Shown in pieces: positions 7,279-14,472 of a stretch of 27,301 nt of DNA; position 1 is the stretch's first letter; each line of letters opens with the position of its first letter. Below the pieces are notes generated by a model that ran no database searches, was not told the origin of the DNA, and worked only from the letters and a program-made list of their open reading frames with translations. The stretch is from PNKC01 sp039917655 (GTDB lineage Bacteria > Chloroflexota > Dehalococcoidia > Tepidiformales > Tepidiformaceae), in contig JBDSJC010000232.1 in NCBI GenBank assembly GCA_039917655.1, positions 1 to 27,301 of the forward strand, written 5' to 3'. Both the position numbers and the translations under genes were made by a program.

Positions 7279-8266
7279 CAACTGGCACCTCCCGATGGAC
7301 GCGATCGGACTCCCAACACGCAGTGTAGTGCTTTTCGGCGACTAGCTTGAACGGTGGGTATTCTTCCTTGCAAACATCGACGCGCCAAGCGCATCGCGGG
7401 TAGAAGGGACAACCCGGAGGGAGATGCGCCAGGTCTGGCGGGAGGCCCTCGATCGGGACGAGCTTCTCTTTGCGGGTTTCGTCCAACCGCGGGACCGAGT
7501 TGAGCAGACCGACGGTGTACGGATGCTTGGGGTTGGCGTAGAGCTCCGTTGCCGAGGCGGTTTCGATCACTTTGCCGGCGTACATCACGTTGACGCGGTC
7601 CGCATAGCGCGCCACAACGCCCAGGTTGTGAGTGATGATGATCACGGCGGTGCCGAATTCGCGGCTCAGGCGGCTCATGACCTCAAGGATCTGGGCCTGG
7701 ATGGTGACGTCGAGCGCTGTTGTGGGCTCGTCGGCGAGCAGCAGTTTGGGGTTGCAGCTCATGGCCATGGCGATCATCACGCGTTGGCGCATGCCGCCAG
7801 AGAACTGGTGAGGGTAGTCATTAAGGCGGCCCTTGGCCTCCGGGATGCCGACCATTTCCAGCAGTTCCGCCGCTCGGTCGCGGGCCCCCTTGCCGTGGAG
7901 GTCCATGTGGAGTTCTAGGGCCTCGGTCATCTGGCGACCGATCGTAAGGACGGGGTTGAGCGACGTCATGGGCTCCTGAAAGACCATGGCGATGTCGTTT
8001 CCGCGAATTTTGCGGACCTCGTCTTCGTCCAGCTTAAGGATGTCCCGGCCCTGAAAGATGATTTCGCCGGAGACGATCTTGCCTGGAGGTTGAGGGATCA
8101 GGCGGAGAATTGAAAGTGCCGAAACGCTTTTGCCACAGCCCGATTCTCCCACCAACCCCAGCGTTTCGCCCTCTTCCACCACGTACGAAGTGCCATCAAC
8201 CGCTTTGACAGTACCTTCCTGCGTGTAGAAGTACGTTCGCAGGTCCTTGACCTCGAGTAGCGACAT
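7265..8266 (-). CDS. Oligopeptide/dipeptide ABC transporter ATP-binding protein (OppD/DppD type)
   Basis: A 333-residue ATPase and first gene of the pair. Walker A GESGCGKS is at 40-47, Gln97 is in the Q-loop VFQEPMTSLNPV, the signature FSGGMRQR spans 155-162, Walker B LLLADE is at 175-180 and the switch His lies in IIITHNLGVVARYADR. The C-terminus carries GCPFYPRC followed by two more cysteines, the cluster-binding pattern of DppD-like subunits. ATG 8266 is preceded by GGGAGAAGGG. In most genomes these two ATPases follow genes for a binding protein and two permeases; here the upstream neighbour is tRNA-Leu, so the membrane components must be encoded elsewhere, or the pair serves several transporters. 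Confidence 0.94.
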   Translation of the reverse strand: MSLLEVKDLRTYFYTQEGTVKAVDGTSYVVEEGETLGLVGESGCGKSVSALSILRLIPQPPGKIVSGEIIFQGRDILKLDEDEVRKIRGNDIAMVFQEPMTSLNPVLTIGRQMTEALELHMDLHGKGARDRAAELLEMVGIPEAKGRLNDYPHQFSGGMRQRVMIAMAMSCNPKLLLADEPTTALDVTIQAQILEVMSRLSREFGTAVIIITHNLGVVARYADRVNVMYAGKVIETASATELYANPKHPYTVGLLNSVPRLDETRKEKLVPIEGLPPDLAHLPPGCPFYPRCAWRVDVCKEEYPPFKLVAEKHYTACWESDRVHREVPVGAAS

Positions 8267-8301
8267 CCCTTCTCCCTTCTCTCCCGGCGGTCAGGCCGGG
8301 T

Positions 8302-8316
8302 GCGGCCAAAGGCCGC
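8302..8316. other. Small inverted repeat between tRNA-Leu and oppD-like gene
   Basis: GCGGCC-AAA-GGCCGC, a perfect 6-bp stem with 3-nt loop, lies 28 nt past the 3' end of tRNA-Leu on the minus strand. It could end tRNA transcription, but there is no U-run. Confidence 0.3.
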
Positions 8317-8343
8317 CACGATCCCCATGCTGTTCGAGTGATG

Positions 8344-8425
8344 TGGGGAAGAGGAGACTCGAACTCCCACGCCTTGCGGCACATGATCCTAAGTCATGCT
8401 CGTCTGCCAATTCCGACACTTCCCC
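8344..8425 (-). tRNA. tRNA-Leu (anticodon TAG)
   Basis: An 82-nt tRNA on the minus strand. The acceptor stem GGGGAAG/CTTCCCC pairs fully with discriminator A. The anticodon stem CATGA/TCATG closes the loop CTTAGGA with anticodon TAG (plus-strand 8389-8391). A long variable arm (about TGCCGCAAGGCG) and a T-arm with GTTCGAGTC are present, as expected for a class II Leu tRNA. The 3' CCA is not encoded. Confidence 0.95.
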
Positions 8426-8426
8426 A

Positions 8427-8798
8427 CGAAGTTGGTGGTTTGCCCGGGAGAACCCAGGGGCCCCGCCGATCGGAGACTGAGCCTGGCGAGCCATCTACAG
8501 GTTTTCGCTTCCACGCGGCCGCAAAGCAGCGTGATTGAAGCGGAAGCCCGCCGCCATCGTCAAGTCTGGCCGGGGAGCACCTGGCTCCCTAGTATGAACT
8601 CAATCGATAACGCCGATAGCTCACCGACGTCGCGGCGCATTATTGCCTGACCTTTGCCAATAAGGGAAGCGGCTGTCGTGTTCGAGGAGTTGAACGAGGG
8701 TAGCCGGTCAAGGGAGACCCGGTTTCACGGCCAGTGATTGGCCTGGCAGGCGGCCGCTTTTCCGAAGGGAGCCGATTGGGGTACGCTGGCGGACAGTG
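8427..8798. other. 372-bp region between tRNA genes, no gene recognised
   Basis: Neither strand holds a reading frame with a plausible start and family resemblance. The only structure seen is a short inverted repeat GGCCA-N5-TGGCC near 8730, and a TACGCT box (8782-8787) 11 nt before tRNA-Lys which could be its -10 element. Confidence 0.6.
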
Positions 8799-8874
8799 GG
8801 GCCGGTAGCTCAATTGGCAGAGCAAGTGACTCTTAATCACTAGGTTGCGGGTTCGATTCCCTCCCGGCTCACCA
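8799..8874 (+). tRNA. tRNA-Lys (anticodon CTT)
   Basis: A 76-nt tRNA including encoded CCA. The acceptor stem GGGCCGG pairs with CCGGCTC (one G-U). D-arm TAGCTCAATTGGCAGAGCA, anticodon stem AGTGA/TCACT with loop CTCTTAA giving anticodon CTT at 8832-8834, and T-arm with GGTTCGATTCC are all present. CCA is encoded, unlike the neighbouring tRNA-Leu. Confidence 0.96.
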
Positions 8875-8973
8875 TCACTCCCCCAAACCTCTCCGTCCGG
8901 CGGCTGTGCCCGTCCAGATTAGCGGACGAGGGCCACGGCGCGTCCAACCCACCTGACCGCCGTGATTGTCGAA

Positions 8974-8999
8974 AATTGGTACCTTCCCCAGTGCCAATT
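8974..8999. promoter_or_regulatory. Candidate operator upstream of the MocR-type regulator
   Basis: Imperfect palindrome: AATTGGTAC (8974-8982), 8-bp spacer, GTGCCAATT (8991-8999), with 8 of 9 arm positions paired. It occupies the place where a -35 element would sit for the -10 box at 9008-9013, so a protein bound here should block transcription of the regulator gene. Confidence 0.45.
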
Positions 9000-9007
9000 C
9001 TTGTTGC

Positions 9008-9013
9008 TACGCT
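9008..9013 (+). promoter_or_regulatory. Candidate -10 box (TACGCT) of the MocR-type gene, leaderless type
   Basis: TACGCT ends seven bases before the ATG at 9021, which lacks a Shine-Dalgarno sequence. The same TACGCTGG string precedes tRNA-Lys at 8782-8789, supporting it as a local promoter element. Confidence 0.4.
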
Positions 9014-9020
9014 GGATCCA

Positions 9021-10496
9021 ATGGACGTTGTGATTGATCTCGGCGAAGAGGGCAAGGTGCCGGCATATCAACGGCTCGCCGAGGCAATCCGCGAAGGTAT
9101 CCTCTCCGCACGGTTTCGTCCGGGAGAGAAGCTTCCCCCCACACGCACCCTCGCGGCGAATCTTTCGCTCGCGCGCAACACCGTGCTTGAGGCCTATGAA
9201 CAGCTGATCGCCGAGGGCTACCTGACAGCCCGGCATGGCTCGGGCACCTTCGTGGCGAAAGATCTGCCCGACCGCGCGTTCCGCGCTCCACAGCCCGCAT
9301 CAACGCGCGGGGAAGCACGTCCGGCCCCCTCCCAGCGCATCTCCGCCTTCGGCCGGCGCGTGTTGGAAGTCGAAAAAGACTTTTCCGTGCTTTACGAACG
9401 CGGCCGGCAGCAGAGCGCCTACGAGTTTCGTTACGGCACACCGTCGCTCGATGAGTTCCCGATTGACGCCTGGCGCACGCTCACCAAACGGGTCCTCGAT
9501 TACCCCTCGGCGGAGTTGATGGGCTACGGGCCCACCGAAGGCTTGCCGCAACTGCGCGAATCACTGGCGCGCTATCTCCAACGCTCCCGTGGCGTGCGTT
9601 GCACCGCGGACCAGGTGATCATCGTCAACGGGTCTCAACAGGCACTGGACCTCGCCACGCGAGTAATGCTGGACCCCGGCGACCGTGTGGTGATGGAGGA
9701 GCCGGGCTACCAGGGAGCGCGGGCCGTCTTCAAAACCAGCGGCGCCGAACTGGTGCCAGTGCGTTGCGACAACGAAGGCATCGTGGTGAAGGAGATGCCG
9801 CGCGACGCCCGAGCGGTCTACGTAACGCCGTCTCACCAGTTCCCGCTGGGGTGCGTGATGTCGGCTTCGCGGCGACTGGAACTACTCGCCTGGGCTGAGG
9901 CAAGCGATGCCGTGATCATCGAAGACGACTACGATAGCGAGTTCCGCTACGAAGGGCGCCCATTGGCGGCCCTCCAGGGGCTCGATGAAACGGGCCGCGT
10001 GATCTACACGGGCACACTTTCGAAAGTGCTGCTACCAGCGTTGCGGCTGGGCTACATGGTTGCGCCGCCACGGCTTCAGCCCGCCGTTACCGGGGCCAAG
10101 TGGTTGACGGACCGGCACGTGGCGTTGCTCTATCAGGCAGTGTTGGCGCTATTCATCGATGAAGGTCACTTCGAACGGCACCTGCGAAGGATGCGCAAAG
10201 TCTACGAACGCCGCCGCGCTGCCCTGCTGGACAGCTTCGAACGAGAGTTCGGCGCACGGGCGGTGATCACTGGCACCGAAAGCGGGATGCATGTGCTGGT
10301 GCGGCTCGAAGAGATTGTCGACTCGGATGGATTCATTAGCCGGGCGAGAGAGATGGGCGTCGGTGTGTACTCCGCCGAGCCGTACTACGCGCTGGAGCCG
10401 CCGGCCGGGGCGACCTTCATGATGGGCTATTCGAGTGTCAGCGAAGACGGAATTCGCGAGGGCATCCGGCGGCTGGCGGTCATAGCGCACGGGTAG
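9021..10496 (+). CDS. MocR/PdxR-type transcriptional regulator (GntR HTH + aminotransferase-like domain)
   Basis: A 491-residue fusion of a GntR-type winged helix (about residues 12-80: GEKLPPTRTLAANLSLARNT, ending HGSGTFVA) with a class I aminotransferase fold (about 125-490). The PLP lysine is Lys335 in YTGTLSKVLLPALRLGY; the preceding VIIEDDYDSEFRYEG and TPSHQFPLG are the typical MocR cofactor-pocket segments. Family members sense PLP or amino compounds; PdxR-type proteins control vitamin B6 synthesis, others control GABA or taurine use. No pdxS/pdxT or aminotransferase operon adjoins it, so the target is unknown. The frame extends to a TTG at 8976, but ATG 9021 gives the family-like N-terminus (MDVVIDLGEEGKVPAYQ). 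A palindrome and -10 box directly upstream suggest autoregulation. Confidence 0.92.
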   Translation: MDVVIDLGEEGKVPAYQRLAEAIREGILSARFRPGEKLPPTRTLAANLSLARNTVLEAYEQLIAEGYLTARHGSGTFVAKDLPDRAFRAPQPASTRGEARPAPSQRISAFGRRVLEVEKDFSVLYERGRQQSAYEFRYGTPSLDEFPIDAWRTLTKRVLDYPSAELMGYGPTEGLPQLRESLARYLQRSRGVRCTADQVIIVNGSQQALDLATRVMLDPGDRVVMEEPGYQGARAVFKTSGAELVPVRCDNEGIVVKEMPRDARAVYVTPSHQFPLGCVMSASRRLELLAWAEASDAVIIEDDYDSEFRYEGRPLAALQGLDETGRVIYTGTLSKVLLPALRLGYMVAPPRLQPAVTGAKWLTDRHVALLYQAVLALFIDEGHFERHLRRMRKVYERRRAALLDSFEREFGARAVITGTESGMHVLVRLEEIVDSDGFISRAREMGVGVYSAEPYYALEPPAGATFMMGYSSVSEDGIREGIRRLAVIAHG

Positions 10497-10628
10497 GAGC
10501 GGGCGGGGCGACATCAAGAACACGGCCGCGGCCGCGGACGCAGGCAGGCTGCGCGCCAACCATTCGAGGGAAGCAGACCAGGGAAACAGAGAGTTGACGG
10601 CACACACGCCAGTTGTCGGCCGCACAGG

Positions 10629-11567
10629 TCAGCTCTTTTGGATGGAGACGATCGAGGCCGCCAGCAGGACGAGCTGGAGCGCGCCGCTGGAAGCGAACAG
10701 CCAAAGCCCGGCAGCACGTTCGCGGGCGTGGACGGCGATTCCGAGCAGCGTGTTGAAGGCGACCACGCCAGTTCCGAGATAGACGATGTGCAACAGTTCG
10801 CTCTTGTCGCCGACGCGCACCACGCCGCCCAGAGCGGGAAAGCTGAGCTGGATGACCTTCGGCAGGTCCGGGTACTGCCAGTAAACGAATCCCGAGAGCA
10901 ATGCGCAGCTGAGCATCCCGCTGGCGGCCGCTGCCACGGCCACCCGGTCTCGCCAAAAAGGGAGTGCGGCGATGCCCGTTGCGGAGGAGCGCTGGACCTG
11001 ATGGTCGACCGGGCCAAGGGCGGCTCGCGCCTGGATCTCCTCCGCGAAGGCCGCCTGATCGAGCACCGTCAACGCGTATGACTCCCCCCTGGTGACCACG
11101 AAGAGCAGCTCATCCGGAGAGCTGTGGGTGGAGTAGAAGAGTGTGTAGCCGACGCGTTTCACATCGGAGTGGCCGACGTGGCAACCCCACCAGTTCAGGC
11201 CGTGCACCTTCGCTTCGTCCAGCGTGCGACCGGGGATCATGCGCTGGATGGTGTCGATTGGGACGATCACACGCCGGAAGCCCCAGCGGATGAGCAGGGT
11301 GTCGCGGTTGATCGAGTAGGTGAGCGTGGAGAGGGCGTAGGTCCAGTTCGCGAAGGCGAGGCCAAGCAGCACGAGCACGGCGCTGACGGCGAACGCGCCG
11401 AAGCTGCGGAGCTCGACGGCTGAATCGAGTGCCAGACGGAGACAGAGAAAGGCGAGGACGAAGGCCCACGCGGCGAGCGCGCCCCCGACGATGACGCCGA
11501 GGGCGCGTGGCGGCCGGAAGGCGACCAGTCCTAGCTGGCGACGCGGGCGCGAGCCGGCGTTGACCAC
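10629..11567 (-). CDS. Bacterial PH-domain membrane protein
   Basis: About 312 residues with roughly five membrane segments. Two N-terminal ones (ALGVIVGGALAAWAFVLAF and FAVSAVLVLLGLAFANW) precede a segment like bacterial PH domains (TLTYSINRDTLLIRWGF, VIVPIDTIQRMIPG), and three more follow (VAVAAAASGMLSCALLSGF, IVYLGTGVVAFNTLLGIAV, GALQLVLLAASIVSI). The function is unknown; such proteins are often envelope-stress or stability factors. Start is uncertain: the open frame reaches a TTG at 11600, 70 bases inside the upstream aminotransferase gene; GTG 11567 still overlaps by 37 bases and is the nearest standard start. The overlap implies co-transcription with the aminotransferase gene. Confidence 0.7.
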   Translation of the reverse strand: MVNAGSRPRRQLGLVAFRPPRALGVIVGGALAAWAFVLAFLCLRLALDSAVELRSFGAFAVSAVLVLLGLAFANWTYALSTLTYSINRDTLLIRWGFRRVIVPIDTIQRMIPGRTLDEAKVHGLNWWGCHVGHSDVKRVGYTLFYSTHSSPDELLFVVTRGESYALTVLDQAAFAEEIQARAALGPVDHQVQRSSATGIAALPFWRDRVAVAAAASGMLSCALLSGFVYWQYPDLPKVIQLSFPALGGVVRVGDKSELLHIVYLGTGVVAFNTLLGIAVHARERAAGLWLFASSGALQLVLLAASIVSIQKS

Positions 11568-12457
11568 GTGCTGTACTTCTCGTTCTTCCCACGAATGCAA
11601 TCGAAGAAGAGGCTGCTGAGCTGGCTGGTGATTGGACCCGGCCGGCCGTTGCCCACGATGCGCCGGTCGACTTCGACGATCGGTGTCAGGTGGGCGGCGG
11701 TACCCGTCATGAAGATCTCGTCGGCGATATAGAGTTCGCTGCGGTCGATTTCGCGCTCCACGGTTTCGATCCCAAGTTCCTTTCGGGCGAGTTCAACAAC
11801 ACTGGCAGCCGTGATGCCCTCGAGCACGTTATCGGCCGGTCCAGGCATGATCAGCTTGCCCTTGCGGACCATGAAGATGTTCTCTCCGCTGCCTTCGGAA
11901 ACATGGCCGTTGGCATTGAGCATGATCGCCTCATCAAAGCCGTTGAGCACGGCTTCTGTCTTGGCGAGGGCGCTGTTGACGTAGATGCCCGTGACCTTCG
12001 CGCGGGGGGGGATGCCGGTGTCGTCCACGCGCCGCCAGGTGCTCGTGTGACAGCGGGCGGTCTCGGGAAGGTAGGCGGGGAAGGGCGTGAGGAAGATCAG
12101 CGTGTCGCTTTCCAGGTTGTGGAGGCGGACGCCGAGTTGTTCACTGCTGAGGTAGACCATCGGGCGCAGGTAGACATCTTCGGTGAAGCCGCTGCGCTCC
12201 ACCAGTTCGACAGCGATCTCACAGAGACGGTCGATGGTCTGGTTCATCTTCAGAGTGAGGATCTTCGAACTCTGGGCGAGACGCTCAAAGTGGTCGCGCG
12301 GGCGGAAGAGGTAGGTAGTCTGGGTCTCTTCGTTCCAATTTCCACGGATCCCTTCGAAGACCGCCGTGCCGTAGTTGAAGGCGTGCGTCATGACGCCGAT
12401 TTTTGCTTCACTGAGAGGCACAATATTGCCCTGGAAGAAGGCGTACGGGGTTGGCAT
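11531..12457 (-). CDS. ilvE: Branched-chain amino acid aminotransferase
   Basis: A 308-residue fold-type IV PLP enzyme that interconverts Leu, Ile and Val with their 2-oxo acids, the last step of their synthesis. Motifs: YAFFQGNIVPLSEAKIGVMT at the N-terminus, HAFNYGTAVFEGIRG (25-39), the Arg-containing VYLRPMVYLS (about 95-104), PLP Lys154 in PRAKVTGIYVNSALAK, the Glu of EAIMLNANGHVSEGSGENIF, and IFMTGTAAHLTPI near the C-terminus. The ATG at 12457 follows AAGGAG by 8 nt. The open frame runs further upstream but that part is antisense sequence without homology. A short Arg/Ser/Ala tail follows the conserved end and overlaps the next gene. No other ilv or leu genes adjoin. Confidence 0.95.
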   Translation of the reverse strand: MPTPYAFFQGNIVPLSEAKIGVMTHAFNYGTAVFEGIRGNWNEETQTTYLFRPRDHFERLAQSSKILTLKMNQTIDRLCEIAVELVERSGFTEDVYLRPMVYLSSEQLGVRLHNLESDTLIFLTPFPAYLPETARCHTSTWRRVDDTGIPPRAKVTGIYVNSALAKTEAVLNGFDEAIMLNANGHVSEGSGENIFMVRKGKLIMPGPADNVLEGITAASVVELARKELGIETVEREIDRSELYIADEIFMTGTAAHLTPIVEVDRRIVGNGRPGPITSQLSSLFFDCIRGKNEKYSTWSTPARARVAS

Positions 12458-12497
12458 AGCGGGAACTCCTTGGATGCGAAGAAGATTCGGTGGGCCA

Positions 12498-12503
12498 AGT
12501 ATA
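12498..12503 (-). promoter_or_regulatory. Candidate -10 box (TATACT) of ilvE
   Basis: TATACT on the minus strand, 5 of 6 matches to the -10 consensus, would start transcription near 12490 and leave a leader of about 33 nt holding the AAGGAG ribosome binding site. No clear -35 box was seen. Confidence 0.4.
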
Positions 12504-12539
12504 ACGCTGAGATTCGTACTGGCTGCGGCGGCGCGGAGG

Positions 12540-12968
12540 TTAGCCCTGTCCACCCGGGCGGCTGAAAAACGTGCCGTCTTTGCACTCGGGGACGGTGGAT
12601 TCCTTGGCGGACAAGCGATCGCGGATGCTCTGCTTCGGCAGCGGCGGGTTCCGCGTGACGAGTGAGGTTGGGTCTGCGACTGCGTCATCGAGGTACTTCG
12701 TGAACTGCTGGTTGTAGTCCCTCAGGTCATCGGGAGGGTTGAGGGCCTTCATACTGGCGCTGAAGTCCTTGATCACCTGGCCGATCTCCTCGGGCTTTGT
12801 CCTGGTGAGCAGCGCTTCGGAAAATCGCGAACTGCCGGCACAGATCGCCTTAAGGTACGCCTCATCGGTCACGGCATTAACCGAAGGCTTGGGCGCGTCG
12901 TCACCCCCGCACGCCGCGGCAAAAGCGAAAGCGAAGGGCAACAGGGTCGCAAAAAAGAGAGTCCGCAT
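12540..12968 (-). CDS. Putative lipoprotein, function unknown
   Basis: A 142-residue secreted protein. The N-terminus MRTLFFATLLPFAFAFAAAC is a short lipoprotein signal peptide, with Cys20 as the lipidated residue followed by GGDDAPKP, a linker typical of surface lipoproteins. The mature part is mainly helical (DEAYLKAICAGSSRFSEALL, EEIGQVIKDFSASMKAL) with two further cysteines (C43 and one in VPECKDG) that could form a disulfide. No family was recognised; the pattern resembles small helical lipoproteins common in Chloroflexota and Actinobacteria. ATG 12968 has no ribosome binding site; TACGAT lies 8 nt upstream. Confidence 0.75.
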   Translation of the reverse strand: MRTLFFATLLPFAFAFAAACGGDDAPKPSVNAVTDEAYLKAICAGSSRFSEALLTRTKPEEIGQVIKDFSASMKALNPPDDLRDYNQQFTKYLDDAVADPTSLVTRNPPLPKQSIRDRLSAKESTVPECKDGTFFSRPGGQG

Positions 12969-12976
12969 GAGGGAGA

Positions 12977-12982
12977 ATCGTA
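12977..12982 (-). promoter_or_regulatory. Candidate -10 box (TACGAT) of the lipoprotein gene, near-leaderless
   Basis: TACGAT on the minus strand ends eight bases before the ATG at 12968. It is the same hexamer as at the DUF4395 gene. There is no Shine-Dalgarno sequence between it and the start. Confidence 0.35.
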
Positions 12983-13006
12983 CAACGCGGCACGGTACGG
13001 GCGCGT

Positions 13007-13885
13007 TCAGAGCAGGACCCGCTTCGGCGCGGCGCCCGGCGCGCGCCGCCAGTTGTGGATCAGGTAACGCTTCTCGCCAGCGCGCTCGATGACCTCCATG
13101 CGGCAGCGAGCGGGGTCGATGGCGGCGGCTCGGGCACTGGCGCAGAACGCTTCAATCGCCGAAACGTCCGGAATATTGAACACCGAAACGAACTCCAGCG
13201 CGGCCTCCAGCTGCGCGGCCGCGAGCAAGAGCAGCCAGCCGCTGACCAACTCCGCCAGGCCAAGGTGGAAGTCGCGGTCGCCGAAAGTCATGAGGATGCG
13301 GCCTGGGTCGGAGTCGTTCCCGGCAAGAAGTAGCGTGGACCCGAAGTGCGAGAGCGAGAGGTCCATTGAGGCCTGGTAGACCGGTCCGAGGATTTCGTGG
13401 GCGGCCAACACTTCGGCGGCACGGAAAGCGTGCAGGCGGAACTCCGAGGCGTGCGCATCTGGGGCAAGCGCGATGCCACCCTGCAGCAGCCAGCCGTTCC
13501 ACTCCCGGGCATCATCGCGCAGCGCGTAGAGGCCGCCCGCCTGGTAGTCGGTCGCGGCGCGCACAAGGGGCATGGCGGCAACGTAGTTGCCCCACTCCAA
13601 GGCGTGCATCGCCTCGAGGCGCGTTAGCCAGGCGCGTGACCAGAGTCCGAGGGCCGCGGCCGCTTGCTGCGTGCGGTGCTTCGAATCGGCGGATGCTTCA
13701 GCGATCGACCCTTCGAGCGCGAATCCTCGCAGCAGGAGGTCCAAATCCTTACCGAGGACAAAGGTGGCCTGCCGGTAGGCATCCACTGAACCCGCCGCAT
13801 CGGCCGGAGGCTTGCCGGCGCGGCTCGCCGAGGCGGTGACGCGGGGCGGAGAGACGCGCGGCAGCTTCGCCTCGTCATCGGACAC
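13007..13885 (-). CDS. Hypothetical helical protein
   Basis: A 292-residue protein I do not recognise. After a Pro/Ala-rich, probably disordered N-terminus (1-33) it appears to be almost entirely alpha-helical, with amphipathic stretches such as LDLLLRGFALEGSIAEAS and a hydrophobic one (ELVSGWLLLLAAAQLEAALEF, near 215-235) that could be a membrane or core helix. No signal peptide, metal motif or nucleotide-binding motif is evident. The GTG at 13885 lies five bases after the stop of the upstream DinB gene, so it is probably the last gene of the def-eno-DinB-DinB operon. The base composition and codon use look like its neighbours, which supports a real gene. Confidence 0.65.
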   Translation of the reverse strand: MSDDEAKLPRVSPPRVTASASRAGKPPADAAGSVDAYRQATFVLGKDLDLLLRGFALEGSIAEASADSKHRTQQAAAALGLWSRAWLTRLEAMHALEWGNYVAAMPLVRAATDYQAGGLYALRDDAREWNGWLLQGGIALAPDAHASEFRLHAFRAAEVLAAHEILGPVYQASMDLSLSHFGSTLLLAGNDSDPGRILMTFGDRDFHLGLAELVSGWLLLLAAAQLEAALEFVSVFNIPDVSAIEAFCASARAAAIDPARCRMEVIERAGEKRYLIHNWRRAPGAAPKRVLL

Positions 13886-13890
13886 GGTGG

Positions 13891-14472
13891 TCAGGATGGC
13901 TCGCGGTTCATCATCGCCTGGTAGCCGCGCACCACCGGATCATCGAACCAGCGTTCGAGGATCGGGGTCATGCGCTCCGGCATGGCGCGCAGCATGTCCA
14001 TGGCGTGCATCACATCGTGTTTGCACCAGCCTTTGAGGTAGGCGCCCAGCGGGATCTCTGAGGGCGGACGCTTGTCGTCGCCCTGGAACTTCAACGTCTT
14101 CTTCAAGTCGTCGCCGGTGAGGTGCGAGAGGTGGCCGCGGAGGATCACGCGCTCGCGGGCGGCCTCTTCGAGGATCTCATCTACGGTGAGCGCGCGGTGC
14201 TCCCGCACCTTGCCTTCGTTCCAGGTGTCCACGTTCCAGGGCTCGCCATCACCCGTGCGGATGCCCGGGTCGCCACCTTCGTGCATCGTCTTGAACATCT
14301 CGCCAACGGGGGTATCGATGGTGGCGAGATGCGAAATGAAGTCTTTGACAATCCAACTGCTGCCGGGAACCGGCCGGTCCAGCTGTTCGGGCGTGAGCCA
14401 GCGGCTGAGCACCGCAAACTGCACACGATGGCCGTCCAGCTCGTTGATGACCGCTTCGACGTCGGGGATCAT
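13891..14472 (-). CDS. DinB family protein (YfiT/maleylpyruvate isomerase-like)
   Basis: A 193-residue four-helix-bundle protein. Putative metal histidines are His48 (WIVKDFISHLATID) and His152 and His156 (GWCKHDVMHAMDML), the normal spacing of the superfamily. The segment PGSSWIVKDFISHLA is the usual signature just after the first helix. Relatives include mycothiol- and bacillithiol-dependent transferases and isomerases, but the reaction here is unknown. Its ATG overlaps the stop of the preceding DinB gene as ATGA, so the two are translationally coupled and may form a heterodimer; that is inference. Confidence 0.85.
   Translation of the reverse strand: MIPDVEAVINELDGHRVQFAVLSRWLTPEQLDRPVPGSSWIVKDFISHLATIDTPVGEMFKTMHEGGDPGIRTGDGEPWNVDTWNEGKVREHRALTVDEILEEAARERVILRGHLSHLTGDDLKKTLKFQGDDKRPPSEIPLGAYLKGWCKHDVMHAMDMLRAMPERMTPILERWFDDPVVRGYQAMMNREPS

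Noticed and set aside
6121..7350. 409-codon open frame on the plus strand opposite the ABC ATPase gene
   Set aside because: It is antisense to a clear ATPase with all motifs; translation is low-complexity and begins inside a terminator hairpin. High-GC genes often leave such open antisense frames.
11690..12565. 291-codon open frame on the plus strand opposite ilvE
   Set aside because: Antisense shadow of a conserved aminotransferase; no start context or domain.
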